Below, one piece after another: positions 12,012 through 22,739 of a stretch of 64,000 nt of DNA (the stretch's first letter is position 1; the number at the start of each line of letters is the position of its first letter). Both the position numbers and the translations under genes were made by a program. The notes beneath the pieces were generated by a model. It was not told the origin of the DNA. It ran no database searches and was given only the letters and a program-made list of their open reading frames with translations. Where the stretch lies: assembly GCF_001704415.2 (NCBI RefSeq), contig NC_030816.1, positions 82,152,713 through 82,216,712 on the forward strand, read 5' to 3'. Source of the stretch: Capra hircus (Eukaryota > Chordata > Mammalia > Artiodactyla > Bovidae).

Positions 12012-12477
12012 TAAGTCCTGTAATGGCTGTTTATTGTGGCATAACAAACCATTTCAAAACTCAGTATGGAAAACAACAGCTGTTTGTTTAGGTCAAGATT
12101 CTGTGGGTAAGCAGTTGGCTGGGCTGAGGAAGGTAGTTCTCCTGGGCTGGACCGGACTCGTCATACTAGTCATGTATCTGCGGTCAGCCTCCAGTTAGCT
12201 AGGCAGCTCTGTTCTGAGGACTGGCAGGCTGTCCGTTGGAACTACCAGGGCAACCAGGCCACATGTCCTCCTTCATCCAGCAGGCATCCAGGCTAGCCTG
12301 GGCTTTCTTTCATGGCAGCTGGGCAGGATTCCAACAGAAAGCAGGGTATGCAGGGTCTCTGGAGGCCTAAGCAGAGGCCTCTCTTCTGCAGTTTTCTGCT
12401 GGCCAGGGTCACAGAGCAAGCCCAGATTCAGTGGGTGGGGACATAGGCTCTTCCTCAATGCCCTCTAGTAGTGGAAG
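12012..12477 (+). mobile_element. Ancient mammalian interspersed repeat, copy 3
   Basis: Has TTTATTGTGGCATAACAAAC and CATTTCAAAACTCAGTATGG at its start, and AGAGCAAGCCCAGATTCAGT with GGGGACATAGGCTCTTCCTC toward its end. It is cut off on the right by a CHR SINE fragment at 12478. Confidence 0.6.
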
Positions 12478-12514
12478 CATGGAGTCTTAACCACTGGACC
12501 ACCAGGAAAGCCCT
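12478..12514 (-). mobile_element. CHR-type SINE fragment
   Basis: About 37 bp reading GGAGTCTTAACCACTGGACC then ACCAGGAAAGCCC, the reverse complement of the CHR tRNA-like head. Confidence 0.75.
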
Positions 12515-13719
12515 TAACTGGAAATTTGGACCTGAAGAAGTCAGGGCTCAAGAAAGAGCTTTTGAAATCATCGTCCCAGGGTGATACGAGGAACCATGAG
12601 AATGATTTTGCTCTGAGAGGGAGGAGCAGAAATCTGAATGCTGTTTGAGAGGTAGGCCGGCCTTAGGAGGACCAGGGTGGATCAGGGAGACAGTGAGGGC
12701 TGCCAGAGTTTTCTAGGAGGGAGACCAGGCTGGTGGCATGTGCGGTGATGATGAGAGTGGATTCTGGTAGAGGTGATAGGATCTACCAGTGAATCACATT
12801 TGAGGTAAGATAAAAGAGAAGACTCAAAGCTTTCTGGCGGATCTGAAGGATAGAGTTGCATTTACTGGGGGTGGTAAAGATCAAGTACCACATTTGGGGC
12901 AAGAATCTAAGACTTCTGCTTTGAACTTCAGCTTGAGGTGCCTTGGATGTCAGTCTCAGTGGTGAAGTCAGGTGGCAGGGAGGTGGGTCTCCCAGTGACT
13001 GCTGAGTCTGGTTGGTAGGATGGAGGGAGATTTTGGCAAAGTTCATGAGCTCTTTCCTTACGTTCTAGATGGCAGTAGTACTGTTTCTTTAAAATAACTT
13101 ACCTCAGATATTCTGAACACAATTATTTTTCTGGCATATAATGCAAATTCTTCATTCCCTGAATGTAGTACACATAATGACAAAGTAATTTAATTGTGAA
13201 AATGTGACTTTTAGTATCAGAACTACATGCTTGTTTCACGCTTTTGTATCTTTTTCTTAGTTGGCAGCGGTTGATCCCTTGTCAGGCTGTGCATTTTAGT
13301 GTTAACAGATCATTAAGCTGGTTGTCTGAGATGGGTGAGGTGGCATTGTCACCCCGACTAGGATGAGAAGTTGACTTCATGGCCATCTGGCTTCAGACCT
13401 GAACCTGCCCTTGTTGGCTGTGGCTGAAGAACTCTGGGAGCACGATGTTCTGGACCTTGTTGCTTTGGAACATAGTCAAGGGCTCACCTTATACATGTTT
13501 GGAGAGCATGTAACATGAAGAGTCTGCAAAATTAAATGATCTGCTTGGAATATTTTCCAGCGGTAGCTTTAACAATTCTGAAATTAATTCCAGATTCTCC
13601 CTCTCAGCGCCCAGCCCCAAAGTTAGGCTTTTAACTGGGTTAAAAGTTGGTTGACTGTTAACTCTTCCAGTAAACAAATGGGTGCTTTCATCTCAAAAGT
13701 CATTGCCCTCGCCTATCGC
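12515..13719. other. Intronic sequence without recognised gene
   Basis: No exon, RNA gene or confident repeat was seen. Confidence 0.55.
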
Positions 13720-13997
13720 AGGCAGCACTAGTTGTAAAGAGCCCGCCTGCCAGTGCAGGACACATAAGAGACACAGGTTCAATCCCTGGATTGGAAAGAT
13801 CTGGAGGATCTTTCTGGATCTTTTCTCCAGGATCCTCCAGGAAAGATCCTCATCTTTCTTGGAGGAGGGCATGGCAACCCACTCCAGTATTCTTGCCTGG
13901 AGAATCCCATGGACAGAGGAGCCTGGCAGACTACAGTCCACGGGGTCACACAGAGTCAAACACAACGGAGTGGCTGAGCAGCAGCACCAGCAGCACA
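13720..13997 (+). mobile_element. Bov-tA SINE with internal inverted-repeat expansion
   Basis: The SINE head is AGTTGTAAAGAGCCCGCCTG and the BovA body CAACCCACTCCAGTATTCTT. Between them lies an extra stretch of about 50 bp not present in the other copies in this window. It includes the inverted arms GAGGATCTTTCTGG (13804-13817) and CCAGGAAAGATCCTC (13837-13851), one gap apart from perfect. The tail is a run of CAG/CAC trinucleotides. Confidence 0.9.
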
Positions 13998-14446
13998 CGC
14001 TGTAATTCACGCATCGTACATGTTATTTGCTCGGTATATAAAGTTCCTCATTCACTGTTAATTTTTTCCCCTTCTGCTCCACAATAATCTTGTCAACAAA
14101 TACGGTAGCATATAGCTAAGTTTATGTCGATTAAGGAAAAGCTCACAGCTACTTGTATAATATCTTGATTATAACAGTTGCAGTTGACTAGCTGAAATAG
14201 TCACCCCAAACATTATTTTATTTAATCCTAGCCACATTTGTCAGAGCACTACCCCTAATAATTTTAAGTTTTACTACAAATTTGGTAAGGTTGGTTTCCT
14301 AATTAGAATAATAAATTTGGAATTTCAGTGCTCAGACCTTAATGAAACAGTAAATTCTCAAAGATTAACAAAGCAAAACATTGAGGATGTCCAATCTCTC
14401 ATGGTGACAAAGTGAAATTTACTAATAGCTTTGTATGCCAGCAGCC

Positions 14447-14544
14447 AGAGGGGGGGGGGAGAGGGGGAGAGAGAGGAAGAGGGAGGGAGGGAAAGAGAGA
14501 GAGAGGGAGAGAGAGAGGGAGAGGGAGAGAGGGGGAGAGAGAGG

Positions 14545-14583
<39 letters not shown>

Positions 14584-14640
14584 GGAGAGGGAGGGAGAGA
14601 GAGAGAGAGAGGGAGGGAGAGAGAGAGAGAGGGAGGGAGG

Positions 14641-14683
<43 letters not shown>

Positions 14684-14717
14684 GGAGAGGGAGGGAGAGA
14701 GAGAGAGGGAGAGAGAA
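14447..14717. repeat. 271-bp homopurine (GA/GGGA)n tract
   Basis: Every base from 14447 to 14717 is A or G. It starts with a run of G, then mixes GA dinucleotides with GGGA/GGGAGGGA blocks. The 20-mer block at 14581-14600 recurs exactly at 14681-14700, as does its preceding GAGAGGGAGA. Open reading frames in all frames of this tract are composition artefacts. Confidence 0.97.
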
Positions 14718-14902
14718 TGACAGCTGTACAAGGTGTTCCCGGGTGCTGATAAAGACAGTGGAGTAAACTATCTTTTCACTGATTTAATGGATATGAATTT
14801 ATTTTTTAAAAACAAATGTATTACAGATGTAATTATTTCATGGATAAGAAGGAACACTTAATCCCTTCACTACAGTTTAGTGGAGCTACAAAGTTCAGAT
14901 AG

Positions 14903-15115
14903 TAAACAAAGAAAGATAGTGCTAAGTCGTGTCCGACTCTTGTGATCCTATGAACTGTAGCCCACCAGGCTCCTCTGTCCATGGGATTCTCCAGGCAAGA
15001 AGACTGGAGTGGGGTATCATTTCCTTCTCTAGGGGATCTTCTCAACCCAGGAATTGAACCCAGGTCTCCCGCATTGCAGACAGATGCTTCACCAACTGAA
15101 CTACACAGGAAACCT
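14903..15115 (-). mobile_element. Bov-tA SINE with 14-bp target duplication
   Basis: Reverse-complement BovA/tRNA SINE flanked by exact direct repeats CAAAGTTCAGATAG at 14889-14902 and 15116-15129, which fix the insertion limits. Confidence 0.95.
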
Positions 15116-15179
15116 CAAAGTTCAGATAGGGCATTCCTTATTCAGAAGGCAGTGTCTTAGTGCACAGACAGAAGACAGA

Positions 15180-15385
15180 TGCTATGGATTGGAAATCTGA
15201 TTTAACCATCCATTAGCTGAATGATCTTGGGCAAATTCCTAAACCTCTCTCTGTTTCCCACACCTTTATTTGCAGAATGAGGACCGTAATCATTCCTGTC
15301 TCACAGGGCTGTTAAGGGGACTAAATGAGTTAAAGCCTGGAATGTACTTAGAATTGTAACTAGCACACAGTGGTAGCTGTTTTTA
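15180..15385 (+). mobile_element. MIR SINE
   Basis: Good MIR block order: GCTGAATGATCTTGGGCAAA, CTAAACCTCTCTCTGTTTCC, GCAGAATGAGGACCGTAATC, CTCACAGGGCTGTTAAGGGG, ending near TAGCACACAGTGGTAGCTG. Confidence 0.85.
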
Positions 15386-15933
15386 AAACTTGGAAAATTG
15401 AGAAACAATGAATTTATCCTCTATTTCTCCCATCTCAAAGTGATTATAGAAATGAACAAATTTGGAGAAAGTCGTCAAAACAGGAAAATGTAAAAGCCGA
15501 GGACAACGTCAGGACGAAACCCCATGCGGTGCAGTTGGAGAGCTGGTCGAGTTCGAGGGGGCTACAGCAGAGAGGGGTGGTGCCCCGTAATAAAGGTGGA
15601 GCTGTTTGTGTAGTTCTCTCAGTTAAAGCTCTTAATGCAGGTTCATTGTATTGCACCAAAGCTCAGATCAAAATTTGATGATCGTCTGTCATCTGAAACA
15701 TCAGAATTGCTCTCTGCCTTATGTATTATATCACTGTCTGCCAGTCACACATGCATCTTTTTTTTTTCCTTCTCATGTGTATCTTAAAGTTTAAAGATGT
15801 TCTCCAGGACGGCATGCAGTGGTTGATGTCCTCGTTTGGAGGGATTGAGACTGGCAGGTGGTTGGTTAACCCAAAGGAGAGAGAGAGAAGTTGGATAAAC
15901 TGAGGAGTCGATTAAAAAATGATGCATTTTACT
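15386..15933. other. Intronic sequence without recognised gene
   Basis: Nothing recognised. Confidence 0.5.
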
Positions 15934-15942
15934 TTAAACATT

Positions 15943-17246
15943 TTCAGTTCAGTTCCGTCGCTCATTTGTGTCCGACTCTTTGCAATCCCATGGGCTACAG
16001 CACGCCAGACTTCCCTGTCCATCACCAACTCCTGGAGCTTACTCAAACTCATGTCCGTCAAGTCGGTAATGCCATCTAACCGTCTCATCCTCTGTCGTCC
16101 CCTTCTGCCTTCAATCTTTCCCAGCATCAGGGTCTTTTCCAATGAGTCAGTTCTTCGCATCAGGTGGCCAAGTATTGGAGCTTCAGCTTCAGCATCAGTC
16201 CTTCCAGTGAATATTCAGGACTGGTTTCCTGTAGGATTGACTGGCTGGATCTCCTTTCAGTCCAAGGAACTCTCAAGATTCTTCTCCAACACCATAGTTC
16301 AAAAGCATCAATTCTTCGGTGCTCAGCTTTCTTTACGGTCCAACTCTCACATCCATACATGACTGCTGGAAAAACCATAGCTTTGACTAGGTGGACCTTT
16401 GTTGGCAAAGTAATGTCTCTACTTTTTAATACACTTTCTAGGTTTGTCATAGCTTTTCTTCCAAGGAGCAAGCGTCTTTTATTTCGTGGCTGTGGTCAAT
16501 ATCTGTAGTGATTTTGGAGCCCCCCAAAATAAATTCTGTCACTGTTTCCATTGTTTCCCCATCTGTTTGCATGAAGTGATGGGACCGGATGCCATGATCT
16601 TAGTTTTTTGAATGTTGAGTTTTCAGCCAGCTTTTTCACTCTCTACTTTCACTCTCATCAAGAGGCTCTTTAGTTCCTCTTTGCCTTCTGCCATAGGGTG
16701 GTGTCATCTGCATATCTGAGGTTATTGATATTTCTCCTGGCAATCTTGATTCCAGCTTGTGCTTCATCCCACCTGGCATTTCTCATGATGTACTCTGCAT
16801 ATAAGTTAAATAAGCAGGGTGACAATATACTGCCTTGATGTACTCCTTTCCCAATTTGGAACCAGTCTGTTGTTCCATGTTTGGTTCTAACTGTTGCTTC
16901 TTGACCTGAATACAGATTTCTCAGGAGGCAGGTCAGGCGGTCTGGTATTCCCATCTCTTGAAGAATTTTCCAGTTTGCTGTGATCCACACAGTCAAAGCC
17001 TTTGATGTAGTCAATAAAGCAGAACTAGATGCTTTTCTGGAATTCTCTTGCTTTTTCTATGATCCAGTGGATCTTGGCAATTTGATCTCTGGGTCCTCTG
17101 CCTTTTCTAAATCCAAGTTGAACGTTTGGAAGTTCTCGGTTCAAGTACTGTTGAAGCCTGGCTTGGAGAATTTTGAGCATTACTCTCCTTTTGTGTGAGA
17201 TGAGTGTAATTCGCCGGTAGTTTGAGCATTTTTTGGCATTGCTTTC
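15943..17246 (-). mobile_element. RTE-BovB LINE, 1.3 kb, 5'-truncated
   Basis: Minus-strand BovB with its 3' end at the left (CAGTTCAGTTCCGTCGCTC) and reverse-transcriptase region to the right. Direct repeats TTAAACATT at 15934-15942 and 17247-17255 fit a target duplication and set the borders. The minus-strand translation includes the RT catalytic-type motif LRYADDTTL and the block GVHQGSILSPCLFNLY (residues within 16670-17014), but the frame is split into pieces (15912-16160, 16160-16471, 16670-17014), so the copy is dead. It is the longest BovB in the window. Confidence 0.95.
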
Positions 17247-17479
17247 TTAAACATTACTTTGACTTAAAGCACAATTTCTGAGCAGCAGATTAACCAGTAG
17301 TTTTTCCATATGTTCACTCCATGATGTTTTTTCCCATTGTCCAAGGTATGTGCTGCTTGCCATGAAATACCGCACTACCAGTGTTTGACTCAAGGAAGGT
17401 TCTCTTGGGGTGTCAGGCTGTCTTACCACTCGCTCCCCATTTACCCTGAGGCACACACACACACCCCAACTTCTTTTTT

Positions 17480-17545
17480 TAAAACAGTTTTACTGAGATA
17501 TAATTTATGTACGGTACAATTTGCCTATTTAAAGCTTTCCTGAAC
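17480..17545 (-). mobile_element. L1 3'-end fragment
   Basis: TTTTACTGAGATATAATTTA plus TACAATTTGCCTATTTAAAG resembles the reverse complement of an L1M-type 3' end, preceded by a T-run consistent with an antisense poly-A. Confidence 0.65.
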
Positions 17546-18411
17546 AGTGTAATGATTACAACCCTTTATTGTGAGCCTAACTCGAAAGCCACTTGGAAGG
17601 AAACGGTAGGCACACTGTGTAAATGATTGTCTTTAATTGTTGGCTGCCTGTCACCCTCAGCTAATTGAACGGAAATCTTTTTAAGTGACCTGCCTTTATT
17701 GAATCTTTACAAACTCAACGCAGTTTTCATATTCAAATCATATTCATGAATGTGCATGTGAGCAACTCAGACTCATTGCCTCCAAAAGTAAACTCCACGA
17801 TCAGTTCTGCTCTCTTCCTTTAATGCAGATAACGTAGTTGCTTGGAGAAAATTGCTGCTTTAAGAGATTTAAATAGCTCAAATGGTTTAGCCAGAGTAAA
17901 TACAAATAATGACATCTTTTCTGTTCTCTATTATAGCAGATTGCCAAATTCAATTCATACAGTATAGGACTTAGTAATTTCTCTGCTTAACTAGCAAATA
18001 GCCTTGACATTTTGTTTAAATAGAAGATTGGTAATAAAATTGGTCTCATTGTATAAGATTGTTAGAAAAAAATCATACACTTCTTTTCTGATGAATCAAA
18101 CAAAGCCCTCATCAAAGATATAGTTTTTCTGCACAGGAATAATTATGTTATTTTAGGGGAAAAAACACTCACCTAGAAAATAATTTTTTAAGTTAAAAGA
18201 ATAGCTTTCTGAAGTTATCAAAGTAAACTCTGTGAATTATGGTCAAAAGTAAAGTAACTCTGTAAATTATGGTCAGTTAGTATCACAATTGAAATCTTAC
18301 TAAGAACTGCAAAGCACAGGCTAGACTAGACTGGATCACAGTTTTCCTGAGTTGGTGACAGCAAGAGTGGCAGTTGCCATGGTGATTGCCAGTATTTACT
18401 GGGGAGTGAAA
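17546..18411. other. AT-rich intronic sequence
   Basis: No gene or repeat recognised. A near-duplicate pair, AAGTAAACTCTGTGAATTAT (18220) and AAGTAACTCTGTAAATTATG (18252), lies about 30 bp apart. Confidence 0.55.
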
Positions 18412-18711
18412 GTGAAAGTTGCTCAGTCATGACCTTTGTGACCCCATGGACTCTACAGTCCATGGAATTCTCCAGGCCAGAATACTGGAGTGGGGTAGCC
18501 TTTCCCTTCTCCAGGGGATCTTCCTGACCAAGGAATTGAACCCAAGTCTCCCGCATTGCAGGCGGATTCTTTACCAGCTGAGCCACCAGGGAAGCCCAAG
18601 AATACTGGAGTGGGTAGCCGATCCCTTCTCTAGCGGATCATTCTGTCCCAGGGATCGAACCGGGGTCTCCTGCACTGCAGGCGGGTTCTTTACCAGCTGA
18701 GCTATGAGGCG
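18412..18711 (-). mobile_element. Bov-tA SINE, tandem 1.5-unit form
   Basis: A nearly complete reverse-complement SINE (to 18597, ending GAGCCACCAGGGAAGCCC) is followed at once by a second partial unit starting AAGAATACTGGAGTGGGTAG and ending CCAGCTGAGCTATGAGG. The arrangement matches the tandem SINEs at 32009 and 40692. Confidence 0.93.
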
Positions 18712-19560
18712 AGCAGAGGTCTGTTGTCACCCTTTCTGGCATTCAGCAATTCTGATTCGGATCTTAGGTTTGAAGGGGAAAGTCCCAGCTCAAGATGATG
18801 CAGTTTGCTGATCTGTGTTTCACGGAGATGCATGAAACCGAAATAAACAGTTTCCTAGTTTTGCCAGCTCTGATAGGTTTTGCTGAAAGTATCTTAGTTT
18901 CAGAGGATTTAATTTTCTCACTAAACCCCTCAACTAAAATCAATAAAAGGCATCTTTTCCCTGAGATAAAAGTGAGACAGCATTTTCCCCCCTTGAACTT
19001 TCTTATCATTTACAGGAAAATAAATGTTGTGATTGAGATCAAGAGAAATGGATGTGGAGATTTTATTGTACAAATTATTTCTTAGGTTTTAATTAATATG
19101 ATTAATCACAAATGGCTGTAAGGGCTGTAATAACTCTGTGGTTTGCCTCTCTCCTTGGAGTTGGCAAACAACGCTTTTGACGGAGTTTCTATTGATGAGT
19201 GTGGATCTGGCCAGAAGATGGCCAGAGCCCAGTGGTACCCCTCCACCTCAAGGGTGGAAAGCTCCTTTGATTTAAGGTTACAGTGTCTGTTAGAGAGTAT
19301 AGCCCAGTTCAGGTTGTTGAACAAAAATTCATGTGCATGTGAATAAACAACCAGGCTAGGTAGTTTTATTTGGTTTTAATGGTGTTGAAACATGTTTAAA
19401 ACATAAGTCGTTCGTGTGTATAGTAAGAAATAAAGAAATACATTAAGTAAAATACCATCTCCGATATCTGGGGAAGCAACTGTTGATAACAGTTTGGTAT
19501 TCTTGTGTGCTTTTTTGTGCACATAAGAATGGGCAAAAAGGCATATAACATGTACATAAG
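18712..19560. other. Intronic sequence without recognised gene
   Basis: No exon recognised. Open frames of 60-96 codons here are unsupported. Confidence 0.5.
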
Positions 19561-19765
19561 GGACTTCCCTGGTGGGCCAGTGGCTAAGACTCTGCGCTCC
19601 CAGTGCAGGGGGCCCAGATTCAGTCTCTGGTCAGGGAACTAGATCCCACATGCTGCAACCAAGAGTTTACATGCCACAACTAAAGATTCCACCTCTTGCA
19701 ACGAAAATCGAAAATCCTGCGTGCTGCAAGTAAGATCTGATGTTGTGAAATAAATTAATAGGTAA
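19561..19765 (+). mobile_element. CHR-type SINE
   Basis: Sense copy: GGACTTCCCTGGTGGGCCAG then TGGCTAAGACTCTGCGCTCC, through AACTAGATCCCACATGCTGC and a short tail of ATAAATTAAT. Nearly full length. Confidence 0.9.
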
Positions 19766-21056
19766 TTTTAAACGTGTGCATGATGTCCACAGCTTTTCAT
19801 AAAACAGTTAAACCCTGGTACACCTGACCAGCAACTCGCTTTTTTCTTTACATAACTTTTCTTCTGTATGACAACTTCTTTGTCAGTACATTTTTTCAAA
19901 AACAAAAAGAGAGAAAAAGATTGTTATTCAGATGAATGGATGGTCTATTATTTATTTAATTATTCAGCCATGTATTGGTGGATGTTTGTTTTTTTCTCCT
20001 TATTAATATGTTAGCATCTCCAGCTTAAAAAAGTCTGATTCCATGTGTCACTTACTGCAGTAAGGACTGTTGTTCTCCTGGCAGCAACTGTCTACAAACA
20101 TAGTTGTACTGTTGACTTCTTCCTAAAGGTAACTTTATCACAAAATGATAAAGTTCTGATCATCTGAACAGAAGGTTGACCCTTTCTGTTAGACCTACCA
20201 ATCTTTATACTTCATTTCATCAACTACATTCTGTAACTGGATGTGTCTCTAGAGACCATCTACAGGGTGTTTAGGAGACAGTTCCTCAGATAAGGAGAAG
20301 TCATTGCTATGTTCAACAGATGGAAAGTCAGATCGCAGTAGGGAAGGAGCAAATAGGAGATCTGAGAAGATGGCAGCTTGCGTACCAAGTAACTGAAAAG
20401 TCAGATGATAGAGAAGAGAAAAAAATGCCGTTAATGGAATAGTTCTGCGGAAACTAAAAACTCAAGAGTGAAGAGTTTCACTCAGCTAACACGTTTATTT
20501 TGTATGGGTACTATGTTTATTAAAAAATAGGAATAAAAAGGAAACCATTGAAATAATAAAAAACAACATGGACACAACATTCATATCATAAAGATTTCTT
20601 TCTTTAAATAGTACAGTGTCTGTGTATGTATTTATGTCTGGGGGCAGGTAGGAGATGAGCATTGGTATTTATTTCCTTTTGTAAAATTTAAAATGAAAAC
20701 CATAAGGAGATACTTTATTATGAAGTGGAATATGAATATATCTTGAAAAATTGAATACCAAATATGGCCATTGTATACAGCAAGGTATTCTTTTATTGAG
20801 AATAAGCTTTTCTTCTCTGTTTCCTTTTAGTAATTGCATGTTTAAAGTGCATTATGCCCACAGGACAGGGTCACAGAGGAGTTGTGACGAAAGGCAAATA
20901 ATCATTAGTGATAGTTTTTAATCAGTTGTACCTTATGAGGGTTTGCTCAGGAAATTTAAACATAAAAAGCAAATTTGGTGAATATGTGAAAAAATATTCT
21001 TCTCTTAGCAACTGCATGTTTCCCCTAAGATAAAATTTTAAAAAGACCAGAAATAC
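19766..21056. other. AT-rich intronic sequence
   Basis: No gene recognised. Confidence 0.55.
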
Positions 21057-21064
21057 TGAATGGC

Positions 21065-21694
21065 AAATAGAAGGGGGAAAAAGTAGAAGCACCGATAGTT
21101 TTTATTTTCTTGGGCTCCAGAATTACTATAGATGGAGACTGCAGCCATGAAACTAAAAGACACTTGCTGCTTGGAAAAAAAGCTGTGATGAACTTAGACA
21201 GTGTATTAAAAAGCAGAGACATTACTTTGCTAACAAAAGTCCATGTAGTCAAAGCTATGGTTTTCCTAGTAGTCATGTATGGATGTGAGAGTTGGACCAT
21301 AAAGAAAGCTGAGCACCGAAGAATTGATGCTTTCAAATTGTGGTGTTGGAGAAGACTCTTGAGAGTCCCTTGGACTGCAAGGAGATCCAACCAGTCCATC
21401 CTAAAGAATATCAGTCCTGAATAGTCATTGGAAAGACTGATGCTGAAGCTGTAGCTCCAATGCTTTGGCCACCTGATGCGAAGAGCTGACTCATTGGAAA
21501 AGACCTTGATGCTGGAAAAGATTGAAGGCAGGAGGAGAAGGGGACGACAGAGGATGAGGTGGTTGGATGGCATCACCAACTCAGTGGACACGAGTTTGAG
21601 GAAACTCCGCGAGATGATGAAGGACAGGGAAGTCTGGCATGCCGCATCCATGGGGTCACAAAGAGACATGACTGAGCGCGTGAACAGCAACAAT
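21065..21694 (+). mobile_element. RTE-BovB LINE, 0.6 kb 3' fragment
   Basis: Sense BovB fragment flanked by TGAATGGC at 21057-21064 and 21695-21702 (possible 8-bp target duplication). The 21110-21424 frame shows VVMYGCESWTIKKAEHRRID and LWCWRRLLRVPWTARRSNQ, the conserved BovB C-terminal region. The frame breaks after ISPE (stop at 21422) and resumes in another frame at 21476, so it is non-functional. Confidence 0.95.
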
Positions 21695-21702
21695 TGAATG
21701 GC

Positions 21703-22329
21703 TTCCAAATGTATTTCCATACCTGGTGTAAAAGACATGGGATTATTGGATTAATGAGGACGAGTTAGGAGTGGGAATGGACTGCTTTGATTCGTGTGGT
21801 CTGCTTGCTTTCCAGTGGGTACCAGGCTGTCTGTGAGGACTGCAGTTTTATCCTGCCTTTGCCAGCGTAGGATGTCATGTTTCACAGTGACCTTTCGTTG
21901 TTATGCTTGTCAGTGGTGCTTGTGAATAGACACCCATGTCATCTGCAGTGCTTAGGCCTGCTTTCCTGTGTGCTGTAGGGAGGCACCGCAAGATGAGGCC
22001 TTTTCTGCTTTGCCCACTGTGTGTTCCTGGAGCCTCAGAGAAGTGCCTGGAATGTGGTGAGCACTCAGTGATATATGCTGAAAGAAATGACACAGTACGC
22101 TTAAGTGTAGCTCATAGAAATAGGATGGTGAGTCACATAACAGGAGGTTCAGAGGCAAGTGGCTGCAGCCGTTGTTCTGAAAGCCTGAGGCAGTGTCTCT
22201 GCCCTTCTCTTGGCCTTTTCCTCATGGTCACAAGATGACTGCTGCAGCTCACTCCACAGTAGTAGAGTTTAGGGTGAGAGAAAGCATGGTAGGGTGGTTT
22301 CCGCTGCTTTCTGCTCACATCTCATTGGC
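21703..22329. other. Intronic sequence without recognised gene
   Basis: No exon recognised. Confidence 0.5.
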
Positions 22330-22543
22330 CAGTGCTCAGTTATGTCCGGCTCTTTTGCAGCGTAAAAGTCTCAGGACATAAGAGCTTGACAGGCTGCTGT
22401 CCATGGGATTTTTCAGGCAAGAATACTGGAGTGGGTTGCCATCCACTCCAGTATCATCCTCGAGGATCTTCTGACCCAACGATCGAAGCCGTGACTCCGG
22501 TGTCTCCTGAATTGCAGGCAGATTCTTTACCGCTGAGCGATGT
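22330..22543 (-). mobile_element. Bov-tA SINE, diverged
   Basis: Reverse-complement SINE: GCTCAGTTATGTCCGGCTC to TTCAGGCAAGAATACTGGAG and AGGCAGATTCTTTACCGCTG. The middle is rearranged: ACTGGAGTGG... CCACTCCAGTAT forms a short inverted repeat. Confidence 0.85.
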
Positions 22544-22739
22544 TCTGTGGCCAGTCCTGACTCCAGGGAGAGGGAGCCTTGGAGATGAGCAGAGGCAGAC
22601 AGGGAAGGGGCCTGCTGGGATTGGATAATGGGTGAGCCCTCCACCCTCCTACACGGCCACCGTGTCTCTCTGTCTACAGTTGTACTTCAGGACCCACTAG
22701 GGAAACTGAGAATTTCCTGTTATTTATTTAACATTTTCT

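Noticed and set aside
14399..14766. Several 100-110 codon reading frames (Arg/Glu-rich on plus, Ser/Leu/Pro-rich on minus)
   Set aside because: All lie in the homopurine tract. Every frame is open because GA-only DNA contains few stop codons, so this is composition and not coding.
21025..21738. 237-codon minus-strand open frame
   Set aside because: It is the antisense shadow of the BovB fragment at 21065-21694.
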